A stretch of 64,000 nt of DNA from Solenopsis invicta (Eukaryota; Arthropoda; Insecta; Hymenoptera; Formicidae), in the NCBI RefSeq assembly GCF_016802725.1, contig NC_052670.1, positions 18,667,141 through 18,731,140 of the forward strand, in the 5' to 3' direction. Positions within the stretch are counted from its first letter, which is position 1; each line of letters starts with the position of its first letter. Below are positions 1-11,745 of this stretch, one piece after another. The notes under the pieces were generated by a model, which did not search any database, was not told the DNA's origin, and was given only the letters and a program-made list of their open reading frames with translations. The position numbers and the translations under genes were made by a program.

Positions 1-64
1 TAACAAAATTAAAGAAAGGAAGCAAAGGAGTGGTAATTGTAAAACTGAAGAAAAAGTAAAAAAA

Positions 65-663
65 TTGAAAGAGACAATACAAGCTAAGCTGGGAAAAAAT
101 TATAAAGTGCTGGAGTCGTCTCAATCGAAACAAAAAGTAAAAATTGTTAACATAAATTTAGAAGAGATGAACTTAGATAATAATGAACTTATAAATACGA
201 TTAAGAAGCAGAATAAAATAGATACAGTAAATGTGCAAATTGTAAAGAAAATAGTTAAAGAAAAAAGTAACAATCAAAGAAGAGGAAATAAAAAAAAATC
301 AATAATAATGAAGTAGATAAAGAGACGCACGAGCTGATATTGAAGAAATCAAAAGTAAATATAGAATAAAAGAAATGTCCTGTATTTAATCACGTCAGTG
401 TCAAAAAATGTTTTAAATGCTGGGAGTACTTCCACATTGCGAAAAATTGTACGAGAGAAGAAACATGCTGCAAATGCGCAGGAAATCATAGCTCGCGTGT
501 TTACACAGCGACGGAGAGCAAATGTGTGAATTGTATGTTCAAAAATACAACAAATAATCTAAAAATAAATGACGAACATGAAGCCATCAGTCGAGAATGT
601 TCGACTTTTAAGAGGGCGTTGCAAGAAGAGAAGAGGAGAGCAAGTTGGAAGGATACAAAATAG
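65..663 (+). pseudogene. ORF1 (gag-like) remnant with zinc knuckles
   Basis: An open lysine-rich stretch (65-316) is followed, after stops, by cysteine-rich sequence. A first Cys-x2-Cys pair is encoded at 409-420 and a second at 465-476, each continuing into His/Cys spacing typical of CCHC knuckles in nucleic-acid-binding ORF1 proteins of non-LTR elements. Such proteins coat the element RNA. No single frame is open through the region, so this is a relic. The start at 65 is not reliable because the upstream part lies outside the window. Confidence 0.6.
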
Positions 664-690
664 TAACTACCGAAGAAAGAAGAAATAATT

Positions 691-2702
691 ATGTATACAA
701 ATGTACAGAGCTTACATAGCGCACATAGACGAATTGCAACATCAGGTTATGAAGAGGATAAATCCTGTGATGATAGCGATGTCGGAAACCAGGCTAATTA
801 GTGACATAGGAGACAGTGAAGTAAATGTGCCAGGTTACACAGTAGTTAGATGCAATGAAAAAATATGAACGCAGGGGGAATAATTATGTATATAAGAGAC
901 GATATTAGATATGAAGTAGTATTAATAAAAAAGTTAGAATCAAATTGCTGGTGTGCTGCAATAGAAATAAAAAAAAAACTATATAAAGGAATGATAATGG
1001 TAATATATCACTCACCAAGCGCACAAGGATTTCATGGAATGTTTTGAAGATATAGTAGAGGAGTTAATAATAAAAGGAGAATGCATGGTAATAGAAGATT
1101 TTAATATAGATCTTATGACGGACTCGTTTCATGCGAAGAAATTGTAAGAGACAATATTAAGCTTGGGTGTAAAACAGTATGTGAATGAACCGACGAGAGT
1201 TACGAAAGACAGTCAGACAATTATAGATTTAATTTTCTCTAATAATAATAAAATAGTACAAGTAATTCATAAACCTAAGATTACACACCATGCGTGGCTG
1301 AAAGTAAAGTGTGAGTAAAATTGAAAGTAAATACAGGGAATTTAGCGCTAGAAATTACAAAGAGTTCGATAAAGATAAATATGTTATATTAGTAAAAAAA
1401 CAAATTACAGAAAAGTCAGGGATGGCAATGTGAATGTATAGGTGTAAGTGAGAGAGCGAAAAAAATTTGTTAAGTATAGTAGATGCATTAGATGTAATGG
1501 CACCAAAGAAAAAATTTAGAATTCTAAAAGTATGGGAGGGGAAAAAATGGTTCTCAGATGAGATAAGAGAGGCTGCGGATAGCAGGGATAAGGCATATAG
1601 AAAAGCATTGTATGACAATACCAAACAAAATTGGTCACAGTATAAAATTGAAAGAAATGGAGTAGTAAAATTAATCAGGAAAAAAAGAAAAAATATTACA
1701 AAAGTATTATAAATCTTAATAAAGAAAATCCTACAATTATGTAGAAAACCTTGAAAGAAGTAATTAGGGACAAGCCAGTAGATATAAAAGAAATAAGAAA
1801 TATACATTTTGAGATCTTAGGCAATACCAAAGAGTGCAATATAGCCGATAAATTTAATTTATATTATACACAAAGTATTAATAATATAGTAAACTCTATA
1901 AAGGTAGATAGATTCGGCAGTGATATAATTGAATTTTCGGATGAATATAAATAAGAAAACTATACTACCAAGAACAAAGGAATTATGGAAAGTTTTGAGG
2001 TTGTTACACTAGAGCAACTAGAAGAAATAGTTGTGGGATTACCAAAAAAGAAAGGTACAAAATAACTAGTGATATATTGAAGGTAGTTTTTCCTGTAATA
2101 AAAGAAAAATTTGCGATTTTAATAAATAATTTTTTAAGAGAAGGTCATTGTCCGGATGGTTGGAAAACCTCTACTATAATATCAATCCCAAAGATAGATA
2201 AAGCTAAAAACCGAACAAATATAGGCCTATTAATATGTTACCAATATATGAAAAAGTGCTAGAATTAGTAGTAAAAGAACAACTTGAAACATACTTGGTA
2301 ACCAACGGTATTATAACAGAACATCAGGCGGGATTTAAAAAATATTATTCGTGTAAAACAGCAATTCAATCTGTCATAGACGAATGGAAATTAATAGTGA
2401 GCAAAGGAAAAATGGTAGGAGTTATCTTCATGGATCTTAAGAGAGCGTTTGAAACAATAAATAAAGAAAGATTGTTAGAAAAAATGTATCAATACAAATT
2501 ACAGTTCATGTCTATAAGGCAACGGTTATGTTATAACGTTAATGTATTTATCTTTAAAATGTTAAATGGCATGGCTTCAAAGGCGTTAAACGTTAAAATA
2601 CAGATAGTGGGAGGAGAAGGCGATAGGCAAACGAGGCAGACAGGAAACTTAATATTAACTTTCCGTAAAACTAGAAGTGCTCAAGAAAGCTTTTTTTTAT
2701 GA
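691..2702 (+). pseudogene. ORF2 remnant: endonuclease and reverse transcriptase
   Basis: An ATG at 691 begins an apurinic-type endonuclease reading. The Glu-bearing segment AMSETRL is encoded near 778-800, a decayed GDFN-type motif reads EDFNIDL near 1095-1115, and an Asp-containing IIDLIFSN segment lies near 1220-1240. RT sequence starts near 2077, with PINMLPIYEKVLE near 2228-2265 and the QAGF and FMDLKRAF segments at 2323-2455. The YADD region is missing because of the internal deletion. Known role in the family: nicking target DNA and copying element RNA into it. Many stops and shifts make this copy inactive. Confidence 0.7.
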
Positions 2703-3324
2703 AAGTATAAAAATGTATAATTTGTTTCCCACTGTGATTACGCAATGTAGAGAATTAGTAGCGTTTAAGAGATTGTTAAAGAAATATATATCAGTTAATG
2801 TTAATATATAGTTAATGTGTGTATAATAATTGTGTACAAGAAATAGCTGTAAAAACTAAAATAAAAATCAATCAACCATCAATCAAAATCTCTCCCCCTC
2901 CCCCCCTCTCTCTCTGTGAGTATACAGTGGTAGCGCTTTGCTTTTGTTCCGCTATTTTTTCGAATCTTTTCTGCCGCATTTTGTTCTGCGGAGGTTACTG
3001 TTGCAGCTTACTTGTTCAGGGCCTCCTTTGCTTAACTCCTGCTTTTGTGGTGAGTGCATCCAGGTCGTCTCTGCTTCCCTTTTGCGGTTTAACATGTTGC
3101 TTTCGGCATTTTAACCTTTTTTCTGGGCCGGCCTTTTGTCGCTCTGCGCTTGCGCTGCGGGTCTGTTCGTTCGCTTGGCGTTCCAAAACTACAACGGCAA
3201 GGACCTCTTTTTGAGTCGGCGCTCCGAAACTACGGCGGCTGGGACCTCTCTGCAACTCGGCGTTCCAACACGCATCAACGGCTGTTCTCTCTCTGATTGG
3301 CTGCTCTGAGCCGATCGTCCAATC

Positions 3325-4446
3325 ATGACGCACGCTTGCGGTATCTATAAGAAGTTCATTTTTGCAACAAATGCGTTTCAATGCGAGCGCACCAAAAGGC
3401 AATTTTATCATAAGAAATGCGTGGCTAAGCTTGCTGGGTCGGCATGTTGTACGCCGGCGGCTTTTTCCTGTCCTGCCTGTAAGGAACAGTCTCTTGAGAC
3501 ATTCCACCGTCCTGCCCTGCTTTTGGGTTGCTCGGCCCCTCTGAGGATGTCGCTACCCGGAACACACCGGAGGCGAACCCCCTCGGTGCTATGGTGGCTT
3601 CGCTCCTTGCAAAAATGACCGTCATCAAGACCCAGCTGCGGGATCTACCAACTATCAAGTCTCAGCTACAGGAACTTTCTTCGATCGGTCCCCAATTAGC
3701 TGCCCTCAAAACTAAGATGTCTGCCTCAGAAACGCTCACATCTTCACTTACCAAGCTTCGGCAGTAGCAAGCAAACCATGCGTTGCTGCGCTTAAGATGG
3801 GTCCTGTGTCTGTCACTGCCAATGCTGACATGAGAAAGCTTGAGTCCCGCCTCGACGCCCTTAAGCAGGTCAATAGGAGCTCTGAACTCATTTTATTCGG
3901 GGTGATTCATACCCCTTCCGAAAATCTGAAAACTATCTTCAGCAATATCGTACTTGCTCTGGGCGTTGAGGTTGGCCTCGATCATATCATGGGTTGTTTT
4001 CGCATCTCTGCCACGGGGGCCGCCCCCATCCGCTCGTGGTTAGATTGTCCTCGCGCAAACTTTGCGACTGGATTCTTGTGGGATAGCGATCTCACGGGAA
4101 GCTCGACAACTCGTCGGTTTCCGGTCTTCTGCCTGGGACTATCGACATCAACGAACGTCTCCCCTCCACCACTCGTAAGATTTTTGCGGCTGCAAGGGGT
4201 ACTGTTGGCGCGGGTCGTCTACACCGTGCTTGGGTGCGCAACGGGCTTGTTTACGTTAAGAGATACCTCGACACCTCACCTATCAGACTGCGGGGAAACG
4301 ATCATCTTTCCGCTTTTACTGTCGGTGCCCTCCTGCCCTCGTCGTCTTTCGGTGGGTCTTTGCGTAATCCTCGTGGTTTAACGCGTAGCCTCGCGGCTGC
4401 TCCTCCCGAGCCTAGACCTACCCATAACCTAATGAACTTATTATAA
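3325..4446 (+). pseudogene. CR1-group ORF1 with PHD-like finger (broken)
   Basis: The frame from 3325 starts MTHACGIYKKF and continues with paired cysteines and a central YHKKC, ending FSCPACKEQ. This matches the Cys/His layout of the related ORF1 at 36436. A coiled-coil-like stretch rich in Leu/Gln follows (3600-3770). From 3797 a segment resembles the RNA-binding C-terminal half (ELILFGV; final ILFTLRDTSTPHL-like part near 4240-4300). Frameshifts fall near 3530, 3767 and 4000. The ORF stops at 4446 where BEL sequence begins. Function in the family: ORF1 RNA-binding or chaperone protein. Confidence 0.6.
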
Positions 4447-4598
4447 CCAACACTAATATAGAACTATGTACTACAATTATTACATACAACGAGCTGCACA
4501 ACTCGCTCAACTGGCACGGTGCGAACAAAGGAAAGGCTCAAAACAGCAGCGCACAATACAGCGAGCCTCCTCCGAATACGACCTCTGAGTGAGCTCAG

Positions 4599-7500
4599 CT
4601 AGACCTGGTGCTGCGTACGCTCCGTCGGAAGAGAAACGAGCCTGACAACTGGCCGTCGAATCTCCTGTATAGCTCCCCGAACGGTCACGACCCGCACCTC
4701 GCCATCATCACCCGGGTGGAGACGCGTGACTCGCACCAGGGCCACCGCGTCGGTGGCGTTGTTTCCTACTTCAGCAGGCAAAGCTGACTTTCCTTCAGGC
4801 CACCCTCCACACGCCACCACCTTGGTCGAGGAGTCAGCGCCTGGAGGTACTCCTGCGACCATCGCTACCAAAGGTGATCCCTCATTTACTGGAGTAGCTT
4901 CCAGCGTGTCAGCCTACTGAGGGAAATCCCCGTCAGTGTCGGCTCGGGGATTGCCTTCAACAGAGCGCCAACGAGAAAATAGCCCGGTGTCAACACATCC
5001 AACTCGTCGGCGTCGTCCGAAAGCGCCTGCAAGAGTCGAGAGTTGAGACGCCTCCACTTCGGCCAAAAATGTAGCCATCTCCTCATAGGTCAGTGTTGAC
5101 TCGCCGATGACTCGGCGCAGATGGTGTTTGAAGGCCTTGACCGCAGCTTCCCAGAGGCCCCCAAAGTAAGGGGCAACGGGAGGGTTAAAGTGCCACTCCT
5201 CACCCTCCTCTAGCTTGCCTACGATACTCCGACTACTCTCGCTCGCCACTTCCAAAAGACCGCGCAGCTGTCGATCCGCGCCCACAAAGTTAGTCCCGCA
5301 GTCACTATACAGATGCAAGCACAGTCCTCTGCGGGACACGAAGCGTCAAAACGCTGCAAAAAAAGCGTCAGCTGTGTAATCGCTAACAACTTCGAGGTGG
5401 ACGGTTCGCAAACTGAAACAAACAAAGACCGCCACGAATGCCTTGTAGGCTCTGTGACCTCGACTTCTCGTGGTGCGCAAGAGGATCGGTCTAGCGTAGT
5501 CCAAGCCCGTGTGAGTGAACGGTCGACTCGGAACGACCCGGGCTCGTGGGAGGTTGCCCATCCGTGTTTGGGGATTTGCCGCCCGCCATCGCAAGCATGG
5601 AAGACAACAATGAATATAGTGCTTCACCAGTGGGGATTTGCCAACCTCGCAGTACCCAGTACCTCCGACGTAACAAAGCGAGCGTTAATTGGGTGCCTCC
5701 ATGAAGAACACGGCCGTGCTCGTCCGCGACCAACAGATAGGTGAAATGCGAACCTTACGGGAGTATTATGGGATGACGCTGATCCGCATTCAACAGCGCG
5801 TGCTTCAGCCGACTACCCACGCGCAGCAGTCCCCTATCGTCGAGAAACGGACTCAGCAACCAAAGTGCACCCCGAGAGTGTTCGATACGCCCTCTCAATA
5901 GAATCTTAATTTCGTCCCGGAATGCAATCCTCTGCGTGCATCGGATCCACATGTCCCAAGCGTCAGCCAGCTCAGCAGCCAAGAGCACCGGCCCCCGCGT
6001 CAAGTCGGCACGCGACGTTGCCCGTGTCAGCCAGCAGCGCATCCAGGCGGTCACTCAAAACAAGCGACGCAACGAGGAGAAGCAAGTCAGCTCTTCAGGT
6101 TCTTGCTCCTCGCAAGCGATGAGGACTCGAGCAGCTCGCTGCTCAGGCAGCCCCCGACTCAAGGCCATCGTTGTCCCCGCCAAGCCGCAGAGCTCGCCCA
6201 CAGGTACTGAGGTCCACGCCACCACAGCTCGTGCGCTCACAGCTCCAAGGGAGATATTCCTCGCGACGCGCAATCGGCCGGATTGATCCGCCCTAGTACG
6301 TGATGCCAGTGCGCGTTCGGCAGTGCCCCCTGAACCTCGCCGACCCTGTTCGCCACGAAGGTTGTCCACCGCGTAGGATGTCCCTGAAGCCATCCCAGAA
6401 CGACTGTGGAGTCTGTCCACAGGTGAACTGCTGCTCCATCCAAGGTCAGGACGGAAGCGGTGTGAGTCGCGAGCCGCGTCAATAGAGCAGCTGCGCAAAG
6501 CTCCAGGCGCGGAAAGGAAACCTGCTTGAGCGGTGCGACTCGCGTCTTGGCGATCAGCAGCGTCAGCCATGCCCTGCCGTCCGCGATTGTGCGGAGGTAT
6601 AGAACTGCTCCGTAAGCGCGTTCCGACGCATCGGCAAAACCGTGCATCTCAATAAGCGCGCCCGGAAAATCTACACGTGACCAGCGCGGGATGCGGACCT
6701 CCTCCAGGACGGACAGCTCCATCCGCAAACGTCGCCATTACTCCACGTCCTCCGCAGCAAGAGGGGCATCCCAGTCAAGTCGCCGCAGCCACGCCGCCTG
6801 AATAAGAAGTTTGGCATTTATTACGACCGGGGCGAGCCAGCCTAGCGGGTCGAAGAGACGCGCGGTTTGCCTCAACACCGTGCGCTTAGTGATCAGCTCC
6901 TCTGTCATGCTCTTGACAATTGGAGCAAAACTGTCCTCAGCGGAAAGTCAACATATCCCCAGGACATAGTGCTCTTCCGACATCAACGCGACCGTCGACG
7001 GCAGCGACAACCGGTGCTCAGCGGGGATGTCGCGCAGCAGGTCTTCATGGTTGGCGACCCACTTGCGTAAGCGGCTTCCGCCCGCCAAGCTTCCGCCCGC
7101 CAAGCACAACTGAGTCAACTGCTCGCGCAGCGCGCAGGTCTCGAGCTGAGAGGAAGGCGCAGACAGCACATCGTCCACATAGGTGTCCCGCCGGAGAGCC
7201 TCAGCGGCTTGACAAAAGCGTTTACGGCAAGCGTACTCAGCAAGCTGACGCAACGTTCGAACAGCCAAGTAGGGTGCACTGGCCAGGCCGTAAGTGACCG
7301 TGTTAAGGTGGAACTCCTGGACTCGGTTGTCTATCCTCTAGTAAATCCGTTGAAGGTCATGGTCCTCCGGATGCACCCAAATCTGCCGGTACATCTTTTT
7401 GATGTCCGCAGCGAGTACAAACCGGTGTTTACGCCAGCGCATTATCACGTCGCAGAGCGTTGGCAATAGATTCGGCCCTGCAAGAAGTTCGCTGTTTAAG

Positions 7501-9693
7501 GAGGCACCAGAGGATGTCCGTGAAGAGCCGTTGAACACAACGGGGATCCTAGCCTCCTCGCTGTTGCCCTTCCACACTCCGTGATGAGGCAGGTAACATG
7601 CGCGTAAACAGTCCGCCGGCAAAGAAGGTGCCGGCGTCATGTGGCCAAGCTCGAGGTACTCAGCCATGAATTGTGAGTACGCGTCACGAAGAGCAGCTTC
7701 CTTCTGGAAGCGGTGCTCGTTCGCCTGCAACACTCGCAGCGCAGTAAATCACGTGTCGCGTAAGTCCGGCAGAGCCGAACGCGTCGCGAGTTGGACGATG
7801 TAGCGTCCCGAAGCGTCCCGTGAGTGTGACCGCGAGTAATGCTCCTCGCAAGCCGCGTCATCTGGAGACAGTGGGAGTGCCGCTCGCAGCGGCTCCTCTA
7901 GTTCCCAAAATCGGCGCACTAACACATTCAAATCGTCAACAACGGAGCACTGCAACGAAGTTAAAGCAGTGGTCACCTGATAAGTGCTTACCGGACCCAT
8001 GATGATCCATCTCAGAGCGGTCTGCTGCGCGATCGGTTCCTCATCACCTCCCAGCCGCATACCTGGCCGTGCCATCTTGGCGTAGACGTCGACACCGAGC
8101 AGCAGCTCGATTGGGTCCGTAAAGCTGAAGTCAAGGTCAGCGAGATCAAGGCCGTGAATGTGCGACCATCCGCTAGAATCAGCCTCCACGGAACCACTGT
8201 AAATCGAGAGTCTCGGCATCACCAAGGCGGAGATGGCGAATACCGTGTCCCCGACGCGCGAGGTCAGATTCATCGCGATTCGTCCCCGCGACACACCCGA
8301 CCTCAACCCGCCCACTCCGTAAATTGCCACGGACGCCGGTGTCCGCGGCAGTCGCAGACGTTAGGCTAGCAATTCCGTGATCAACGAAATCTCTGATCCC
8401 GGATCCACGAGAGCTCGAACTGCGTGCAAAGTTCCGAATCGATCCGTCACCAGAATGCGCGCGGTGGCGAGAAGCATCTGCGAAGGCTCGAAGTGAGGAT
8501 GCTGCGCGGCATGCACTGACGGCGAAGGTGCTCCTGGAACTGTCTCGTACGCGTCATGCCATAGTGTGTTGTGGCGCGCGGCGCACCTAGCACACGCCTT
8601 CGGCGAAGAGCACGCACTCACCTGATGTCGTCCCATGCAGTTAATGCACAGGCAATTAGCTGTCACTCACTCCAACCGTTCCTTTGCAGGCCTCCGACGG
8701 AACTTCTCGCATGATGAAGTGATTCTGCTTGCACACCACGCAGCTGCGCTCGGAACTTACACCTTGCTTCCCGGTGTGATGAGCGGATCTTCCCGAGGAA
8801 GACTCCCCCTTGACAGACCGCAGCAACTCGTGCGTCACGAGCTGTTCCTCGAAGAAGTCCTTGAACTCGTCAAACGACAGCGGGTCGCTTTTCTTCGCGA
8901 TGGAATTTTCCCACTCGCGTCTTGTATCCGCATCGAGCAATTCCACCATGAGATGCACGAGCAAGTGAGTGGTATTGGAAACGGGCTCGCCGATACCTTC
9001 TAAGGCTTGAGTGGATGCCACCATGTCGTGGTAGATCCGTCGCAGGTCGGCTACGCAGTCCGCTTTCATTTTTGGCAACGATGTAAGCGCGGACAAGTAA
9101 ACCTTGAACAACAGCCTCTTTTTCTCGTAGTGGCCTTTCAAGATTGACCATGCGCGTTCATAATTTGCGTCCGTTGAGGGCAGGTCCCTCAGAAGCTCTT
9201 CCGCTCCTCCCTTGACACTCGTCTTTAGATAGTGGAGTCTTTGGACGTCGGACAAATGCGGATCCTGACCGACGATGGAATCGAACAGGTTGCGGAATAC
9301 TGGCCAGTCTTCGAACTTGCCGGAGAACATTGGAAGCTCGAGCCGAAGAAGCGGGGCTCGCTGCACACTTTCGGCCTTGACCGTCATCAAAACATTTTCT
9401 TCGCTCTTTGCCTTCAACACCCACCCGAAGTCCATCAATGCAGCTCGTTGGCTGGTGTAGAACATCTCCACCTCTTCGGCAAGGTCATTCGTATAGTACT
9501 CGGTTTTCCTTAACTCCTTCCCGTGAGCAAGCCCGAGCTTATCGTGGTTATCGAATTTTGCCCATCGCTTCTCCAAAATGGCCAAGGCCGCCTGGATGTG
9601 GTCGACGGCCAGGTTCGCGACGCCGGTCTTCTTGAGGTTTGCGACAACGCGAGAGATCCGGAACTCGGATTGTTGCTCCAATAACGCCTTCAT
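4599..9693 (-). pseudogene. BEL/Pao gag-pol polyprotein remnant
   Basis: It is read from ATG 9693 downwards. The gag (DUF1759-like) segment FEDWPVFRNLFDSIVG is in 9693-8656. Zinc knuckles CLCINCMGRHQVSAC follow near 8640-8600. The protease segment retains its Asp (VDPGSE) near 8400-8361. RT comes next, with VFNGSSRTSSG near 7570, ADIKKMYRQI near 7390 and an intact YVDD near 7170. RNase H is at 6728-6237 (HGFADASERAYG). Integrase is at 6054-4914, with DCGTNFVGAD near 5290 and YFGGLWEA near 5160. The C-terminal BEL domain ends at 4599. Frames change repeatedly and stops are present, so it is non-functional. Confidence 0.85.
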
Positions 9694-9724
9694 TCAAATA
9701 ATTTGGAGGTCGGGCTCCACCACT

Positions 9725-10243
9725 CACACTACAGACTGGCACGTTTACTCCGCGAGAGTGAAAATGTAAGCACGTATGCACCGGCCGCGACGCACGATCC
9801 GACTCGAAGGACCAGAAAATATGATAAATATTTCGGCACTTCAGGATAAAGCACGCGGAGTAACGGCATAAGGCCACTTGACTATTACAAAATTTTTAAA
9901 CTTTATTAGTTAACGTCTTGAAGCTCTTACAAATAACGCCGGCGACGCACCAAACGCGTTGACAGTCTTGAACCAAGTGCCCTAAATGGTACTGAGCCGC
10001 GTATTTATAATGTTCGCGCGGAATGCTTCTAGAGAAATCCGTCGTCGTCAAAGCTGTTTTCGACTTTCTTTGCTTATTCAGCAACGGCGATTCCAAATTC
10101 CTTCTAAAAGCCCGCGCGTACACAGGAAATCACGCTCTCTCCCGCTGCCGCTCACGCGTTGTCATGCCGCTGCTGGCTTGGTTCCGGCGCAAAAACGAGT
10201 GATGGATTCGGCTATCGAAAATAACAGGGTGCGATCTCGCACA
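9725..10243 (-). repeat. Candidate 5' LTR of the decayed BEL/Pao element
   Basis: Read on the minus strand, sequence beginning TGTGCGAGATCGCACC at 10243 runs to just upstream of the gag ATG. A TGG-initial segment resembling a primer site (TGGAGCCCGACC, near 9719) follows. The outer boundary is inferred from the TGT start and from the point where CR1-group 3' UTR begins. No second LTR is available to confirm either edge. Confidence 0.35.
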
Positions 10244-10261
10244 ATTTCTTCATTTTAAGTT

Positions 10262-10440
10262 CTGTTTGTCTTAAGTTCATTTGTCATCTTTACTTTTGTT
10301 GTTTCATTTTCTTTTTGTTTATTTTTGTTATTTACATTGTACTCTATCCTTGTACTTATTTTCTGTACTTATTTTCTGTATTTTATTCTTAGAGGACTAT
10401 GCCCTCGAATAGTAATAAACGCTAAGTCAGTCAGTCAGTC
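10262..10440 (+). other. 3' UTR and tail of the CR1-group element
   Basis: T-rich sequence leads to TCTTAGAGGACTATGCCCTC, AATAAACGC and a (CAGT)n tail. The element at 44165-44221 ends the same way, with CTTAGAGGGCTGGTCCTAGG, AATAAATGC and (CAAT)n. This shared ending identifies the fragment as the displaced 3' end of the 2890-4446 element. Confidence 0.65.
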
Positions 10441-10490
10441 TCCCCCCCCCCTCTCTCTCCCCTCCCTCCCTCTCTCTCTCCCCTCTCTCT
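10441..10490 (+). repeat. (C)n/(CT)n low-complexity tract
   Basis: Pure pyrimidine sequence joins the CR1-group tail to repeat A. A similar tract lies at the other end of the CR1-group element (2885-2915). Confidence 0.9.
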
Positions 10491-11400
10491 GTCACTTTGT
10501 TCAGTTTCGACGTTTTTACTGCTTAATTTGGATAAATTTCACGATTAAGAAGTAACATAAAAACCCCTCATGTTCCTATGTGACAAATTAACGTTCAAAA
10601 ATACACCTAGTTTATTTTTCCGTTAAAAATTGTATCAAAAAACTTGTAACACTTTCAAGAACGTACTTACACACTTGATGGATAGTACAAGAACGATTTA
10701 CGAACGATTCTATTACTTCATTATTATTAATTAGTATTAATAGTTAATTACTCGACTTAAAATCACTTGAAATAAGAAAGTAGTATAGTAAAGCGGATTC
10801 TAACTCAAGGATCTGAAGGGGATACGGGGGCAGGGAAAAATTCACAGCGTGCCTCTTTGCCGTACTAACCGAGATGATGTCACACGAGAAGCGGGGAGCA
10901 ACATTTCACGGCGTGTATTTTTACCGTGCTAACCGCGTTTTAGAGGGAGATGATGCCGCCTCGATCTGAGGGGGAGTGCGGGTCAGACGAGAATTTCACG
11001 GCGCGCGTCTTTGCCGTACTAACCGAGATGATGTCACGCGGGGAGAGGGAGGAACATTTCACGGCGTATATTTTTGCCGTGCTGAGCACGCCTTGAAGGG
11101 GGGCGATGCCACCTCGCGGCGCTAATCATGGCATAGGTAACATCACTTAAGGAAGAGCACTGCTCTCTCGCTCCCTCCCATATATGTGCGCTCTCACTTC
11201 TTCCACGTACGTATGCCTTCTCGCTCGCACGCCAATCTTTTCTTTGCCGTGTTAACCGCGTCTTGGAGGGGGGGAGGATAATGCCACCTCGCGGTGTTAG
11301 CATAGATAGCGGAAGCGCACATGTTTGCTCTCTCGCTCCCTCCCATATATTGCGCTGCCTCCCGTATTGCGCTCTCACTCCCTCCCCGTACGCTAACACC
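10491..11400 (-). repeat. Repeat A, copy 1 (unclassified ~1-kb dispersed repeat, inverted)
   Basis: The whole stretch matches the reverse complement of 31205-32275. Matching blocks include the TGTTCCTATGTGAC region, the ACTCGACTTAAAATCA block and the promoter-like GGGAGGGAGTGAGAGCGC block. Inside are three or four imperfect subrepeats centred on TTTGCCGTACTAACCG (10857, 11010, 11065, 11245), each ending in a MATGCCACCTCGCGG-type segment. No coding capacity is visible. Class unknown; it could be a non-autonomous element or an LTR. Confidence 0.7.
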
Positions 11401-11692
11401 TCTAAGTAATTTTTTATCTTACCATGCAACTTAAATTTTCGATAACACAAAAGATACGTTTTATCAAAAGGTATGGCAGTGTCTTACACCAAGTGACCGT
11501 TGCATATTAAACACTTTTTACTATATAACATGATCGCACTATTGAACGTGCATCATACGTCTATTGAACCGATATGAAACATCTATTATACGTCTACGTC
11601 TATCAAACGTCTATCGTACATTGTACGTCTATCACACTACTATATTGTACTACAGACGTTCAAGCATAGTACGTTATACGTTTCATAATAGT
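11401..11692. other. AT-rich non-coding stretch with ACGT-rich short repeats
   Basis: Many short CGTCTAT and ACGT words appear in both orientations just ahead of the hairpin at 11693. I see no gene. Confidence 0.6.
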
Positions 11693-11745
11693 AGACGTTT
11701 GATAATAGTATGGTTGAACGTCAACCATACTATTATCAAACGTCT
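11693..11745. repeat. Perfect 25-bp inverted repeat with a 3-nt loop
   Basis: The arm at 11693-11717 (AGACGTTTGATAATAGTATG continuing GTTGA) is exactly complementary to 11721-11745, with only ACG between them. It could extrude as a cruciform. It may be the tip of a small foldback or MITE. Confidence 0.85.

Larger units (their letters stand above)
1..2888 (+). mobile_element. Decayed non-LTR retrotransposon (I/Jockey-like), 5' end outside window
   Basis: The order is a CCHC zinc-knuckle ORF1, an endonuclease remnant, a reverse transcriptase remnant, and a 3' tail of short CAAT/CAACCAT-type repeats ending near 2888. All frames carry stops and frameshifts. The RT is internally deleted: the finger/palm part near 2235-2510 runs straight into the C-terminal tail near 2510-2700. 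The copy is therefore dead. Assignment to the I/Jockey group rests on the CCHC ORF1 and the short-repeat tail; a finer clade cannot be set by eye. Confidence 0.75.
4447..10243 (-). mobile_element. Decayed BEL/Pao LTR retrotransposon
   Basis: On the minus strand the gag, protease, RT, RNase H and integrase segments appear in the same order as in the intact BEL/Pao element at 24.4-31.1 kb, but divided among at least nine frames. A putative 5' LTR lies at about 9725-10243. I cannot find a matching 3' LTR at 4447-4600, so the 3' end looks deleted. It sits inside the CR1-group element whose ORF1 ends at 4446 and whose tail resumes at about 10262. It differs clearly from the intact copy and is a separate family. 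Confidence 0.8.
2890..10440 (+). mobile_element. CR1-group non-LTR retrotransposon, interrupted by BEL/Pao and lacking ORF2
   Basis: The 5' UTR and PHD-finger ORF1 occupy 2890-4446 and the 3' tail occupies 10262-10440. Between them lies a minus-strand BEL/Pao element. No sequence matching the EN-RT ORF2 of the related copy at 36-43 kb is present. I infer that ORF2 was deleted, probably together with the adjacent BEL 3' LTR. CT-rich tracts flank the element on both sides (2885-2915 and 10441-10490), which suggests it inserted into a (CT)n microsatellite. PHD-type fingers in ORF1 are known from CR1-group elements. Confidence 0.6.

Noticed and set aside
1355..1807. 150-codon minus-strand frame
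   Set aside because: It lies antisense to the non-LTR element between its endonuclease and RT; Phe/Ile-rich low-complexity translation.
3016..3507. 163-codon minus-strand frame
   Set aside because: It is a shadow of the CR1-group 5' UTR and ORF1 on the plus strand; Arg-rich with no domain.
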